DNA from: Yamagishiella unicocca
Lineage: Eukaryota; Chlorophyta; Chlorophyceae; Chlamydomonadales; Volvocaceae
DNA: 64,000 nucleotides
Direction of reading: 5' to 3'
NCBI GenBank assembly: GCA_003116995.1
Contig: BDSL01000197.1
Coordinates: forward strand, 1 to 64,000
In this document: piece by piece, positions 1 to 11,077 of the stretch
How the letters are laid out: each line of letters starts with the position of its first letter
Position numbering within the stretch: position 1 is the first letter of the stretch
Notes under the pieces: model-generated
The model's input: only the letters and a program-made list of their open reading frames with translations
The model's database searches: none
What the model was told of the DNA's origin: nothing
Translations under genes and position numbers: made by a program

Positions 1-239
1 AATGTGAATGCACAGCGCTCTGGCACAGCGATCCAGCACCCAGCAGAGCCAGAGCGTCTGATGCACATACACACATGCACTCCTCTCAGGACAAAGGTCT
101 TAGGCAGCAGAGAGCGTCCCAAAGCAACGCACCCACGCGCGAGCCAAGCCACCTAAGCTCGCACACACACGCTTGCCGCTTCAGATTGCTTGGGGAGTCT
201 GCGGACAGGTGGGCGCTCCTCCTCTCACACTCAGGCGTA
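1..239. repeat. Unit A satellite, first copy (partial)
   Basis: This matches the last part of the 641-bp unit seen complete at 9164-9804, starting at the equivalent of about 9565. It ends with GGCGTA at 234-239, immediately before the LINE tail. It differs from the other copies by a 2-base deletion near 227 (CTCACACTC instead of CTCACGCACTC). No gene is seen in it. Confidence 0.85.
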
Positions 240-555
240 GAGAGAGAGAGAGAGACCGCGTTACAGTGGCCGCACGACAGGCGGCACCCGCCCTTATCCC
301 GGCGGGAAAGCACTGCGGAAGAGACACGGAACCAAGGTCGGGTACGGGCAACAGCAGGCAAACAGCATCATGCAAAGTCAGCACAAGCGACGGCAGGACA
401 CGGCCCCATGCAGGCCACCCTTACGCGTCAAAACCACCACAAAAGCCCCCATTGGCTCACCTGCCCATCACCCGCACCACTCGTAATCTCGAACCAGCAA
501 AGGTGGCACCAGGAAAGAAAGAACGAAAGAACAAACAGCAGCCAAGGCAGGCTAG

Positions 556-3500
556 CTAGGGCGGCACGGCGCACATGAGCCGACCCCCGGTTACGAACAA
601 AAATGGGTGGTCCACCCCACGTCACCCCAGTCCTTGCGGGGCAAACCCAAGCCCGCAAAGTCCCGCAGCAAGGCCCAGAACTTAGCAAGGAGGCCAGAAC
701 GCATAGCAGCAGGGGAGGGTGGTGCCGGAGAGCCGATGAGAGTGTATGTACCGGCGCGCCCACTCCATCGCGTTGAGCGCCGCCAACGCCACCACATCCC
801 ACACACACTGCAGCACAGTGGTCGGATCCGGCGACACACACAACCACACATGCTCACGCGTGACCCCGCACCCACAGCAGACTTCCAGTTCATCCCAGAG
901 CGGGCGGACGAGGGGGCAAGACCAAAAGTGATGCAAGCGCGGCGACTCGGCCACACCCGCTGCAGCGGGGTAACAGCCGCAAGCACACGGTTCGGGTGGA
1001 CCAGCGGGAGGTGAGAGGAGCCCGGCATGGGCACCCCGTCAACCGCCAGCCGCCAGAGGACCTCCTTCCACCGCGGCTCCCACTTAAGACGCTTCCACAA
1101 CCGCCGCCATACCGCGCGTAACGCCACAAGGGCCGCCTCGGGCGTGGCAGCCACAGCAGGGGACAGCCCGAGCGCCTCCCGCACATACGCCGCATGACAG
1201 GCCTGCCTGGGGCGCTCCAGTTCCGCCGCCTGGAGCAGGGTGCCCAGCTTGACGGTGAAGGAGGTGAGGGGCAGCACGGCGTCCACACCCAGCCGCCACC
1301 CCAGGCGAGCAAGGAGGAGAGCATCCACCTCGTCAGGCGACGGCGGGGCGGGGCCATCGGGCGCCAGGCGAGCAGCAGCGAGCCATGCGGGCGAGATGTC
1401 AGAAAGGAGAGCGGCCACCGCAGCCCGCGCCGCGATGCGATCTTGGAGCGCCCCATGGCCAGCTCGGAGGGCGCCAGCTCGTGCCGTACGAGCGTCGTCC
1501 AGCGCTCAGCCAGCCGGCTGAAGATGGCCAGGCCCGGCGTCGTCGCCAGGGCATGGGCGCGCTCCACCTCAAACGCGGTCATAGCGTCCTGCACCCGGAC
1601 GGCGTCGCCGACGGTCAGCAGGCGGCGGCACATGGTGAGGGGCCATGGATAGCCTCCAACCCGGCCGCCGGCCCGGCGCCCCCGCGTTGGGCAGGAGCGG
1701 GTTGCCCCACAGCGGCGCGTTGAAGCACCAGACGCCCGGCTCCAGGGGGGGTCCGCGACGTCAGACAGGGGGGGGAGGTGACCGAGGCTCGTGGCAAGCC
1801 GGTGGATGTCCGGGGGCAAGCTGAAGGGGGCGCCGAGCCACGGGCCATCCGGGCGAGCTGTGGTGACGGCCAGCGGGCGGAAGGCAGGGTGGAGGGTAGA
1901 GAGGAAGGAGACCGCAATCCGGATCCACGGCGCGCGGGCCGCCGGGGGCTGCAGCGCGGAGCGGGCGACCGTCAGGCTCCACTTGGCATGCCGGCTGAGG
2001 ACATGCAGCCGAAGGGGCAGTACACCGAAGCCGCCGATGGTGGGATGACCGGAGAGCAGGCGGAGGGGGACACCAGTGAAACGGCGCTGGGCGTCATCAG
2101 GGCCTAGCTCCCGATCCACCAGCTTTGCGACAAGGGCCATGATGCCAGCAAGGACCTCCGCCGGCGGCAGCCCCGAGTGCTCCATGTGGTACGTCGCCAT
2201 ATGGAGAGCATAAGCTGCAGCCGCAGTGGCACGGCCGAACATCGACAGGGCCATGCGGGAGATCTTTTGGAGACGGCGGCGGGCCTCCGACATCCGTGAC
2301 GCCCAATCGAGGACGGGGGCGGCAGGCGGATTGGTGAAGGGGATGCCCAGCGCCACCGCAGCGGGCACGATCCGAAGGCCAGCGAGGGCAGGGGGCGGGG
2401 GAGAAGGGGAGGGGCGAGGCACCCCGGGAGCGGTGGCGGCAAGGGACGGCGATGTGGAGGGACCCGGGGCGGCCAGGGCGCCAGCGGCTGCGGCGAGGGC
2501 GCCCACGACCACGACAGCTGCAGCACCGCGGCCACGACGCCGACGACCGCGGCGAGCCAGCCCTGGTGGGCGCGCCAGGCGAGGCGGGTGACGGGCGACG
2601 GGGGAGCTGGCGGCGCCAGCAGGGGCGGCTGGGACGGCTGGAGCGGCTGGGGCGGCCGGGGCAGTGGGGGCGGCAGTGACAGCCGCGACGGCTGGGGCGT
2701 CAGGAGGCGTGGGAGACGCTGCGGCGGCGCCAGCGGCGGCCGGGGCTGCGGTCGTCAGCACCGTGGTGGCCGCGGCACCCGCGGCCGCCCCAGGAGGACT
2801 ACCGGCGGCAGCCGAACCGGCGGTCGCCAGCGCCTCGGCGGCCACTGCGACCAGGACGGCAGCCGCCGGCGCCACGGCAGCCGCGGCGGCCGGGGCGGCA
2901 GCCGCCTGCGGGGCAGCAGCAGCGGCGGCCAGGGCGGCAGCCACCGGCGCAGCGGCAGCAGCGGCGGCGGCCGGGGCGTCAGGAGGTACGGCGGCGGCGC
3001 CAGCGCCTGCCGGGGCGGCCTCCACCGGCGCCTCGGCAGCAGCGGCGCTCGGGGCGGCGGGTGAAGCTGCGGCACCGCCCGCAGCGGTCCACGCGGCGGC
3101 AGGGGCGGCGACGGCCGCCACCGCAGCGGCAAGGACGGCAGCCGGGGCGGCGGGCGCCGGCGCCACCTGGCGACCAGCCCACAGCAGCTCGACCTTGGAG
3201 GGATTCAGGTGCTGGCCAGAGGCGCGGGCAAACGCCGCCATGAGGGCGATAAATGGCGGTACTGCAGCTGCATCTGGGAGCGCGACTTGGGCATCATCAG
3301 CAAACTGCACGCCGGTAACCAGGCTGGCCGGGTCCGCCGGGGCCAGCGGCACGCCAACACCGTGCCGCTTCAGCCAGCAGAGGAGGGCGTGGGCCACGAA
3401 GAGGTAGAGGAGCGGGGCAAGGGGACAGCCCTGCCGGACGCCGGCCCGGATAGGGACAGAGCGGGAGATGTAGCCGTTGACGGACGCCATGGCCACTGTA

Positions 3501-5881
3501 CGGCCCAACAGGAGCTGCGTCCATCCCAGGAAACCGGCCCCAACACCCATGCGCTCCATGACAGCAAAGAGGAAGGAGCGGTCAATGGTGTCGTAAGCTT
3601 TGGCGAAATCCAAGAAGGCGATGAGAGCACTCCGTTGCTGCTGGTGTAGGAGGGGGGGGAGGCAGCGAAGGAAGCGGGTGTTGGCGCCAATGGAGCGGCC
3701 GGGGAGGAAGGCGGACTGCTCGAGGGGGATGGCGGCGGAAAGGCCAGGGCTGAGGCGGTTGGCGAGGACCTTCGCCAGAATGCGGTAATCAGTACAGAGC
3801 AGGGTGATGGGGCGGTAGGCGCCGGCCGCCGCCCGGTCCGCATCATGGCCCTTGTAAAGGACGGATATAACACCCTTCAGGAAACCCGTCGGGACGGCGC
3901 GCAGATGGCCGATAGCAGTGAAAAGGCGGGCCAGTGCCGGCACAAAGCAGCCACTGTAGGTCCGGAGGAGATCCACAGGGATTCCGTCCCAGCCTGGGGA
4001 CGTGCCAGGCTTGGCTTGCTGCAGGGCCCGCGCCACCTCCGCTGCTGAGACTGCGATGGAGCCCAACTCGGGGCGAAGATCGGGCGAGATCGGAGTAGAG
4101 TGGGCGTCGACAGCTGCCAGAACCGCTTGCTGATCCGCCGAGTCCAGGCCTGACGGCAGGCAGCTGATGCGCTCCCAGAAAGAAGCGACGACATTGGGCA
4201 ATTGGCGCGGGTCGGTCACGAGGCGCCCAGCAGCGTCGCGCAGCGCGGTAATGTCCTGGGACGACCGCGGTGGGTGAATCATGGCGGTGAGTGCGGGGCA
4301 CGGGCGCTCCCCCTCGCGCACCCACGCCACGCGTACCCGGGCGGCCTCGCCCGCCGCCGCCACACGCAAGGCCAACGCCAAGGCAGCCTGGGCGGCCACC
4401 ACACCACCCACGGCCTCGGGCGCCGCCGACGGCGTCGCGGCCGCAAGGTGGGCCGCCCGCAAGGCGGCTCGGGCTGCCTCCACCTGCGCGCCCGAGGCCA
4501 GGCGCCGAGAGCGAGCGGTGCGATTGAGAATCGCCGCCACCGCCGCCAGCCGCCGTTTGAAGCCCGGCCACCACGCCAGCAGGGCAGCGTGCTCCCCCTC
4601 AGCCGGCATGGCCGCGAACGCCGCGTCGAGCCAGGCCTGCAGCTGATCCTTGAGGTCGCGGTGGCCAGAGAAGGCCATGCGGGTGCGACGGAGGCCGGGG
4701 CCGCGCGAGGCAGGAACCCGGGGCAGCAGCTGGATGCAGGGGACGCGGTGGTCGGAAGGCGAGCCCAGCTCAATGGCGGAGCCCGCCACGAAGGGGAGGA
4801 GGCAGCGGGACACATAGATGCGGTCGATGCGGGAACCACCGGGGGAGGGGGCGGAGTAGAGGTGGGTGTAATCCGTGCTGGTGGGGAAGCGCTCACGATG
4901 CACATCAGCCAACGACGGGCCCACTGTCGCGAGGACCCGAGCGGCAGGGCGGTCGCGAACCACTCGCGCCGACCCCGCACTGCTGTCCCACGGGCCAGCG
5001 ACGAAGTTGAAGTCGCCGGCTAGGACATGCTGGCCCGGGGTGCTGGTCGCCAGCACAGGCGCCAGGTGCTGCTGGAGGAAAGCAGCGCGTGAAGCCGAGC
5101 TACTAGCGGGCAGATAAACATTGGTGAGGTGCAGGCGATGACCCAGCCAGGTGAAGGAGTAGGTGGCGAGGCGCCCCGCTGCGGAGGAGGACGCGGCCGG
5201 GACCGCCGGAGGCTGGTCAGCCGCGGCCAGGCCGGCCCCTTCCAGGGCCGCCGCGGCGGGGGGAGACGCAGCGGCGTCCCCACCACGGGGCGCCGTGGCG
5301 GCCGAGGCTACCGCCGCCGCCGTGGCCGCCACGGCCGCGGCCGCGGCGGCCGCCGCCACCGAGGCCGCCACCCCCGAGGCCGCCGCCACGGACACGGCGG
5401 CGGCGGAGGGACCCGCGTCGGCAGCCGGCCCAGGGGACGGTGAGCGGGGCGGCGGTGACAGGGAACGAGAGGGGGGGGAGGAAGCAGCAACTGCAGGTTG
5501 ATCACCCGCGAGACCAGGGAGCAGTGGTGAGGCCGCTGCCAACAGCCGGCCAGAAGCGATCAGGTCCGAGCGAACGAGAATCGCCACGCCAGCACAGGGG
5601 TCCGCCAGCGTAGCATTGCGGAACGACACCACACGCCAGGGAGCGACATGGAGGTGACCAGCGGCCGCATGGAGACGCCGCTCGAATAGCCCCCGATCTC
5701 CAAACGTAGACAAGTGCGTCTCCTGGATACAGACGACATCGAGCCGGAGCTGCGCCCACAGCAGTAGAGCAGCATGCAGCTTGGGAGCAGCGGCGCCTGA
5801 CCGCACGCCCCCCAAGTTGTGTGAGCCCACACGGAGCGGCCGGCAGGGCCGCGGGGCGGAGCGCCCCCCACGGGCCGGCAT
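556..5881 (-). pseudogene. LINE ORF2 (endonuclease-reverse transcriptase), frameshifted
   Basis: Same gene as the intact ORF2 at 13488-18818. The endonuclease and reverse transcriptase parts read normally from the ATG at 5881. Compared with the intact copy, this one has single-base deletions near 1750, 1660 and 1640 (together restoring frame), near 1452 and near 1003, an extra G near 713 and a missing C near 615. Most lie in homopolymers; the one near 1452 is a missing A beside a C-run. After about 1452 the original frame continues only in pieces, so the C-terminal zinc-finger region is separated from the RT. The stop corresponding to the intact copy is TAG at 556-558. It could be a decayed copy. 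Because the lesions are mostly homopolymer indels, it could equally be an intact gene with consensus errors. Confidence 0.85.
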
Positions 5882-5886
5882 GGGCC

Positions 5887-7566
5887 TTACTGGGCGGGCG
5901 ACGGTCCGCCGCCACCGCTCACGGGGGGCGGCGGCAACAGCAGCAGCGGAGAGGGTCCGTCGCCACCACCCACGGGCGGCGGCGGCAACAGCAGCAGCGG
6001 AGAGGGTCCGTCGCCACTGCCCACGGGCGGCGGCGGCAACAGCAGAAGTGGCGAGGGTAGGGCCGGCTTGCGCCGCACCGAGAGCGGCGAGCCCGAGCGG
6101 CCACGGCGGCCCAGCACTGAACTGACGTCCACCTCCATCCGGTCGCGGCGCGCGCGGCGCTCCAGGGCTGGGGCGGGCGGGCGCCCACGGGGGGGCGACA
6201 CGCCGCGCTGGGGCGGCGAGCCACCACCGGGACGACGCGCCGCGGGGCTGCGGGAGCCCCGCGGGGCAGACGGGGTACGGCCCGAGCTGCGGGCGGCGGG
6301 GCCACAGGGACCCCCGCGAGGCGACGTAGCCCGCCCCAGGAGGCGCGCCACAGACCCGAGCGCGGCAGCCGCCCCGCCGCTCAGTCCAGGGGGTGGAGCC
6401 GCCACGCGAGCAACGATGCGCGCGACCAGCGCGCGCACCACCACCTCCCGCTCAGCCGCCGCCACCGGCGCGGCGCGGGTGGCGGCACGAGCTGCCGCGC
6501 CCGCCGCCCGAGCAGCCCGCGCACCAGCCTGCGACACCACGGGGGCCACGGCGGCGCTGGGGGCGCCAGGGGCGCCAGCCACCGCGGCCAACACAGGCGG
6601 CGGCGGCACCCTGGCAGCAGCCACGACGGGCGCAACCCCCACCCTGACGGCAGGCACCGAGGGCGCACCCCGGGCCTCAGCGGTCGGGGTCGGAAGCACC
6701 CCACCAGCGGTCTCCGGCATGGACGCCGGCGCCCCCACGGCCGGCGGCGGTGGCGACCGTGGCGGCGGATCGCCCACCGGCACAGGGGGCGCCCACGCCG
6801 GCGCGGTGGGCAGCGGCGGGCGAAGGACGGGATACTCTGGCGGCAGGGACCGCGGGCGGTGGGCCAGGGACAGCTGACCATCCCAGACACGACCATCCAT
6901 CAGCGGTACCGTGGCTGGCTGCACCGGCGGCAGGCTGTGCCGCCGTTGCACAAGCAGGCTGACACTGCCATCAGTGACGCCGAGCACCTCCAGGACCTGC
7001 GGGCCCAGCTGCGGGCCGTACACCAGCCGCAGGAATGCCAGCACCGCCTCGAAGTCTCCACAGCCAGCTACCGAGGGGGGAAGCCCCGCAACCACCGCCT
7101 CCGTGGCGGTGACGTCAACTGAACGCAAGCCAGCCACCAATGGGGGGTCACCCGGCTGTCCCAGCAGCTGGGTTGGCACACTGGCCAGGGCGACCGCGGA
7201 GGGGGGCAAACGACTCCCGAGCGCCGCCAGCGCCGACGCGGACAGCCAGACCGGGAGCTCGACGCCAAGCGGTGCGCCTGCCTCCGCAACCTTGCTTGGG
7301 ATGACCGGTCCGAGCCCCACGTGGGCCGCGGACTGCAGGCCAGCCGGCAGCTTGGTCCGGAAGAAGTCGCGCAGCATTGGCGCCGCGGCTCGGACCGCCG
7401 CGAGCGCATACGGCGCCCTGGTGCCAGCACCAAACTGAAAGGTATAGGCAGCGTTGAAGCCGCGGGCGCGAAGCACCGAATGCGTATCAAACACTGGCCG
7501 CGCCTCGGCCAGCGAAACGACGCGCCGCGGAGCGACCACTCGCGGCCCACGCGGAGCCACCGCCAT
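5887..7566 (-). CDS. LINE ORF1 protein (copy 1), 559 aa
   Basis: First ORF of the LINE, intact and nearly identical to its counterpart at 18824-20503 (a handful of substitutions, e.g. T for A near residue 28). ORF1 proteins of L1 elements bind the element RNA and form the RNP; that role is inferred here from position. The first 230 or so residues have ordinary composition. Residues about 265-450 are Pro/Ala-rich, followed by an Arg/Ser/Pro-rich basic stretch. The C-terminus holds three 17-residue repeats rich in Leu and Pro. I see no CCHC zinc knuckle. TAA at 5887-5889 lies 5 nt before the ORF2 ATG, in another frame. Confidence 0.8.
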   Translation of the reverse strand: MAVAPRGPRVVAPRRVVSLAEARPVFDTHSVLRARGFNAAYTFQFGAGTRAPYALAAVRAAAPMLRDFFRTKLPAGLQSAAHVGLGPVIPSKVAEAGAPLGVELPVWLSASALAALGSRLPPSAVALASVPTQLLGQPGDPPLVAGLRSVDVTATEAVVAGLPPSVAGCGDFEAVLAFLRLVYGPQLGPQVLEVLGVTDGSVSLLVQRRHSLPPVQPATVPLMDGRVWDGQLSLAHRPRSLPPEYPVLRPPLPTAPAWAPPVPVGDPPPRSPPPPAVGAPASMPETAGGVLPTPTAEARGAPSVPAVRVGVAPVVAAARVPPPPVLAAVAGAPGAPSAAVAPVVSQAGARAARAAGAAARAATRAAPVAAAEREVVVRALVARIVARVAAPPPGLSGGAAAALGSVARLLGRATSPRGGPCGPAARSSGRTPSAPRGSRSPAARRPGGGSPPQRGVSPPRGRPPAPALERRARRDRMEVDVSSVLGRRGRSGSPLSVRRKPALPSPLLLLPPPPVGSGDGPSPLLLLPPPPVGGGDGPSPLLLLPPPPVSGGGGPSPAQ

Positions 7567-7712
7567 AGCCCAGAGCTAGGGATAGAAGGAGAGCAACGAT
7601 AGGAAAGACCGAGATGCAGAGAAGCGCATCGAGTCAGGCGAGCTGGGCCAAAACATGCCGAACCACCAACATCGAAGAGTTTGGTTGTCAAAACGTAAGG
7701 TAAGTTCAACTG

Positions 7713-7755
7713 CGAGAGAGAGAGAGAGAGAGAGAGACCGCGTTACAGTTGGTAT
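7713..7755 (-). mobile_element. LINE tail-only insertion (E2)
   Basis: Contains a long GA run and CCGCGTTACAG (the reverse complement of the LINE 3' terminus), then seven unrelated bases. It is an extreme 5' truncation, or a tail left between two larger insertions, and sits directly at the 5' end of LINE copy 1. Confidence 0.65.
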
Positions 7756-7976
7756 GAGAGAGAGAGAGAGACCGCGTTACAGTCCAGCCGGTCCAGACCA
7801 GAGCCATCACGGCCGGCGGCCAGAACAGAACCCGATCCCCGAAGCCGCATGGCAGGCTCCCGAAACCCTCATCCCCACGACTCAGCCGTCTGGGAGCTGC
7901 TGGGAGCTGCTGCGAGCTGCTGCGCCTTTTTGCTTCCAGGGCCAACGCAGGCCTCCCACCTTGACCTTCCCAGCCA
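7756..7976 (-). mobile_element. Insertion with LINE tail but unrelated body (E3)
   Basis: Starts on the plus strand with a GA run and CCGCGTTACAG at 7756-7780, exactly as the LINE 3' end does. The following roughly 195 bp match no other part of the LINE or the window. The body has a 10-bp tandem repeat (GGGAGCTGCT and variants, about 7890-7922). It may be another LINE or SINE family sharing the tail, or a host transcript copied with it. Confidence 0.5.
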
Positions 7977-9073
7977 GAGAGAGAGAGAGACCGCGTTACA
8001 GTGGCCGCACGACAGGCGGCACCCGCCCTTATCCCGGCGGGAAAGCACTGCGGAAGAGACACGGAACCAAGGTCGGGTACGGGCAACAGCAGGCAAACAG
8101 CATCATGCAAAGTCAGCACAAGCGACGGCAGGACACGGCCCCATGCAGGCCACCCTTACGCGTCAAAACCACCACAAAAGCCCCCATTGGCTCACCTGCC
8201 CATCACCCGCACCACTCGTATCTCGAACCAGCAAAGGTGGCACCAGGAAAGAAAGAACGAAAGAACAAACAGCATCCAAGGCAGGCTAGCTAGGGCGGCA
8301 CGGCGCACATGAGCCGACCCCCGGTTACGAACAAAAATGGGTGGTCCACCCCCACGTCACCCCAGTCCTTGCGGGGCAAACCCAAGCCCGCAAAGTCCCG
8401 CAGCAAGGCCCAGAACTTAGCAAGGAGGCCAGAACGCATAGCAGCAGGGAGGGTGGTGCCGGAGAGCCGATGAGAGTGTATGTACCGGCGCGCCCACTCC
8501 ATCGCGTTGAGCGCCGCCAACGCTACCACATCCCACACACACTGCAGCACAGTGGTCGGATCCGGCGACACACACAACCACACATGCTCACGCGTGACCC
8601 CGCACCCACAGCAGACTTCCAGTTCATCCCAGAGCGGGCGGACGAGGGGGCAAGACCAAAAGTGATGCAAGCGCGGCGACTCGGCCACACCCGCTGCAGC
8701 GGGGTAACAGCCGCAAGCACACGGTTCGGGTGGGACCAGCGGGAGGTGAGAGGAGCCCGGCATGGGCACCCCGTCAACCGCCAGCCGCCAGAGGACCTCC
8801 TTCCACCGCGGCTCCCACTTAAGACGCTTCCACAACCGCCGCCATACCGCGCGTAACGCCACAAGGGCCGCCTCGGGCGTGGCAGCCACAGCAGGGGACA
8901 GCCCGAGCGCCTCCCGCACATACGCCGCATGACAGGCCTGCCTGGGGCGCTCCAGTTCCGCCGCCTGGAGCAGGGTGCCCAGCTTGACGGTGAAGGAGGT
9001 GAGGGGCAGCACGGCGTCCACACCCAGCCGCCACCCCAGGCGAGCAAGGAGGAGAGCATCCACCTCGTCAGGC
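7977..9073 (-). mobile_element. 5'-truncated LINE copy (E4)
   Basis: Holds the LINE 3' tail, 3' UTR and last quarter of ORF2. It breaks off where the full copy continues from CTCGTCAGG into CGACGGCGG. Its 5' break joins directly to the GA run of the next insertion, giving a head-to-tail chain. Confidence 0.85.
8290..9073 (-). pseudogene. LINE ORF2 C-terminal fragment (in E4)
   Basis: About 261 codons of the ORF2 C-terminus in an undisturbed frame, ending at the conserved TAG (8290-8292). It includes the CxCxC...HH...C zinc-binding region seen in the complete copy. Endonuclease and RT are absent through 5' truncation. The open frame runs on past 9073 into neighbouring tail sequence by chance. 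Confidence 0.8.
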
Positions 9074-9104
9074 CAGAGAGAGAGAGAGAGAGACCGCGTT
9101 ACAG
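9074..9104 (-). mobile_element. LINE tail-only insertion (E5)
   Basis: GA run followed by CCGCGTTACAG, inserted between the 5' break of E4 and the next tail. No LINE body remains. Confidence 0.6.
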
Positions 9105-9163
9105 AGAGAGAGAGAGACCGCGTTACAGTGGCCGCACGACAGGCGGCACCCGCCCGCGTTACA
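9105..9163 (-). mobile_element. 5'-truncated LINE copy, tail and about 40 bp (E6)
   Basis: GA run, CCGCGTTACAG and roughly 30 bp of LINE 3' UTR, then a second partial CGCGTTACAG at the junction with unit A (GGCCCGTCG from 9164). Confidence 0.6.
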
Positions 9164-9804
9164 GGCCCGTCGCTGCACCGACGCATGGACCCGAACAAGT
9201 GCCTTGCGAAGTGCTATAATGTCATGGATCGTTCATACCATGGTGAAAACCGCCCATCCCATCAGCACTGGGCACGTAAGCACCATTGGGCCAGATCAGT
9301 AGTACGGTGGGGGACCACGTGCGAACCCCTGGTGACGATCTGTCAAAGCACCTTTTGGCCCCTGCTGTCACCCTGCTGCACCCGCGAGACACTCTGGGCG
9401 CGCGCACATAAAGGGGGAGCGAAGGGGGGGCGTTAGTCCGCTGGCTTGCAGCACATTGGGCAGTGATGACGACAATGAACTAAAGGCGGGTGTGGTGACC
9501 ACCGTTTCAGTTGCCACATACAAGCGGCGGGGTGGCAGCTACAGGTAGAACGGAGGCACGGGGAATGTGAATGCACAGCGCTCTGGCACAGCGATCCAGC
9601 ACCCAGCAGAGCCAGAGCGTCTGATGCACATACACACATGCACTCCTCTCAGGACAAAGGTCTTAGGCAGCAGAGAGCGTCCCAAAGCAACGCACCCACG
9701 CGCGAGCCAAGCCACCTAAGCTCGCACACACACGCTTGCCGCTTCAGATTGCTTGGGGAGTCTGCGGACAGGTGGGCGCTCCTCCTCTCACGCACTCAGG
9801 CGTA
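9164..9804. repeat. Unit A satellite, second copy (641 bp)
   Basis: Starts GGCCCGTCGCTGCACC and ends GGCGTA (9799-9804). Nearly identical to 10437-11077 and 12532-13172. Small open frames recur in all copies (for example 83 codons on plus, 68 on minus), but without recognisable domains or a family match by eye, so I do not call them genes. Confidence 0.9.
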
Positions 9805-10410
9805 GAGAGAGAGAGACCGCGTTACAGTGGCCGCACGACAGGCGGCACCCGCCCTTATCCCGGCGGGAAAGCACTGCGGAAGAGACACGGAACCAAGGTC
9901 GGGTACGGGCAACAGCAGGCAAACAGCATCATGCAAAGTCAGCACAAGCGACGGCAGGACACGGCCCCATGCAGGCCACCCTTACGCGTCAAAACCACCA
10001 CAAAAGCCCCCATTGGCTCACCTGCCCATCACCCGCACCACTCGTATCTCGAACCAGCAAAGGTGGCACCAGGAAAGAAAGAACGAAAGAACAAACAGCA
10101 TCCAAGGCAGGCTAGCTAGGGCGGCACGGCGCACATGAGCCGACCCCCGGTTACGAACAAAAATGGGTGGTCCACCCCCACGTCACCCCAGTCCTTGCGG
10201 GGCAAACCCAAGCCCGCAAAGTCCCGCAGCAAGGCCCAGAACTTAGCAAGGAGGCCAGAACGCATAGCAGCAGGGAAGGTGGTGCCGGAGAGCCGATGAG
10301 AGTGTATGTACCGGCGCGCCCACTCCATCGCGTTGAGCGCCGCCAACGCCACCACATCCCACACACACTGCAGCACAGTGGTCTGATCCGGCGACACACA
10401 CAACCACACC
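9805..10410 (-). mobile_element. 5'-truncated LINE copy (E7) with GGCGTA on both sides
   Basis: LINE tail, 3' UTR and the last stretch of ORF2, truncated inside ORF2. GGCGTA at 9799-9804 and again at 10412-10417 are consistent with a 6-bp target site duplication. Confidence 0.85.
10116..10406 (-). pseudogene. LINE ORF2 C-terminal fragment (in E7)
   Basis: Roughly the last 97 codons of ORF2, in frame to the conserved stop. One substitution against the intact copy (DQTTV for DPTTV). Too short to contain the zinc-binding cysteines or any catalytic domain. Confidence 0.75.
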
Positions 10411-10436
10411 AGGCGTAGAGAGAGAGAGACCGCGTA
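10411..10436 (-). mobile_element. LINE tail-only insertion (E8)
   Basis: After GGCGTA (10412-10417) come a short GA run and ACCGCG, then GCGTA/GGCCC of unit A. This is the minimal insertion in the window: only the microsatellite tail and six bases were copied. Confidence 0.6.
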
Positions 10437-11077
10437 GGCCCGTCGCTGCACCGACGCATGGACCCGAACAAGTGCCTTGCGAAGTGCTATAATGTCATGG
10501 ATCGTTCATACCATGGTGAAAACCGCCCATCCCATCAGCACTGGGCACGTAAGCACCATTGGGCCAGATCAGTAGTACGGTGGGGGACCACGTGCGAACC
10601 CCTGGTGACGATCTGTCAAAGCACCTTTTGGCCCCTGCCGTCACCCTGCTGCACCCGCGAGACACTCTGGGCGCGCGCACATAAAGGGGGAGCGAAGGGG
10701 GGGCGTTAGTCCGCTGGCTTGCAGCACATTGGGCAGTGATGACGACAATGAACTAAAGGCGCGTGTGGTGACCACCGTTTCAGTTGCCACATACAAGCGG
10801 CGGGGTGGCAGCTACAGGTAGAACGGAGGCACGGGGAATGTGAATGCACAGCGCTCTGGCACAGCGATCCAGCACCCAGCAGAGCCAGAGCGTCTGATGC
10901 ACATACACACATGCACTCCTCTCAGGACAAAGGTCTTAGGCAGCAGAGAGCGTCCCAAAGCAACGCACCCACGCGCGAGCCAAGCCACCTAAGCTCGCAC
11001 ACACACGCTTGCCGCTTCAGATTGCTTGGGGAGTCTGCGGACAGGTGGGCGCTCCTCCTCTCACGCACTCAGGCGTA
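10437..11077. repeat. Unit A satellite, third copy (641 bp)
   Basis: Same length and ends as the 9164 copy, with scattered single substitutions (for example CTGCCGTCACC for CTGCTGTCACC near 10638). It ends with GGCGTA at 11072-11077, followed at once by a GA run. Confidence 0.9.

Larger units (their letters stand above)
240..7712 (-). mobile_element. L1-type LINE, near full-length copy 1
   Basis: Non-LTR retrotransposon read on the minus strand. From its 5' end it has a leader of about 146 nt (7567-7712), ORF1 (5887-7566), a 5-nt gap, ORF2 (556-5881, broken), a 3' UTR and a 3' tail CTGTAACGCGG followed by a CT microsatellite (240-255). It aligns end to end with copy 2 at 13173-20649, and the shared sequence stops at the same 5' base (after GTTCAACTG on the plus strand). 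The 3' side abuts GGCGTA of unit A. The 5' side abuts the CT tail of another insertion rather than a second GGCGTA. No LTRs are present. Confidence 0.9.

Noticed and set aside
2664..3407. Plus-strand Ala-rich open frame of 247 codons opposite LINE ORF2 (and its twin at 15601-16344)
   Set aside because: It is the antisense of the Ala/Pro expansion in ORF2. High GC removes stop codons on both strands, and the motif-bearing frame is on the minus strand.
9181..9432. 83-codon frame in unit A, conserved in three copies
   Set aside because: Conservation follows from satellite identity; composition is unremarkable, an overlapping minus frame is equally open, and no domain is recognisable.
9164..9804. 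rDNA intergenic spacer
   Set aside because: The length and tandem arrangement would fit, but no rRNA gene sequence borders any copy, so there is no support.
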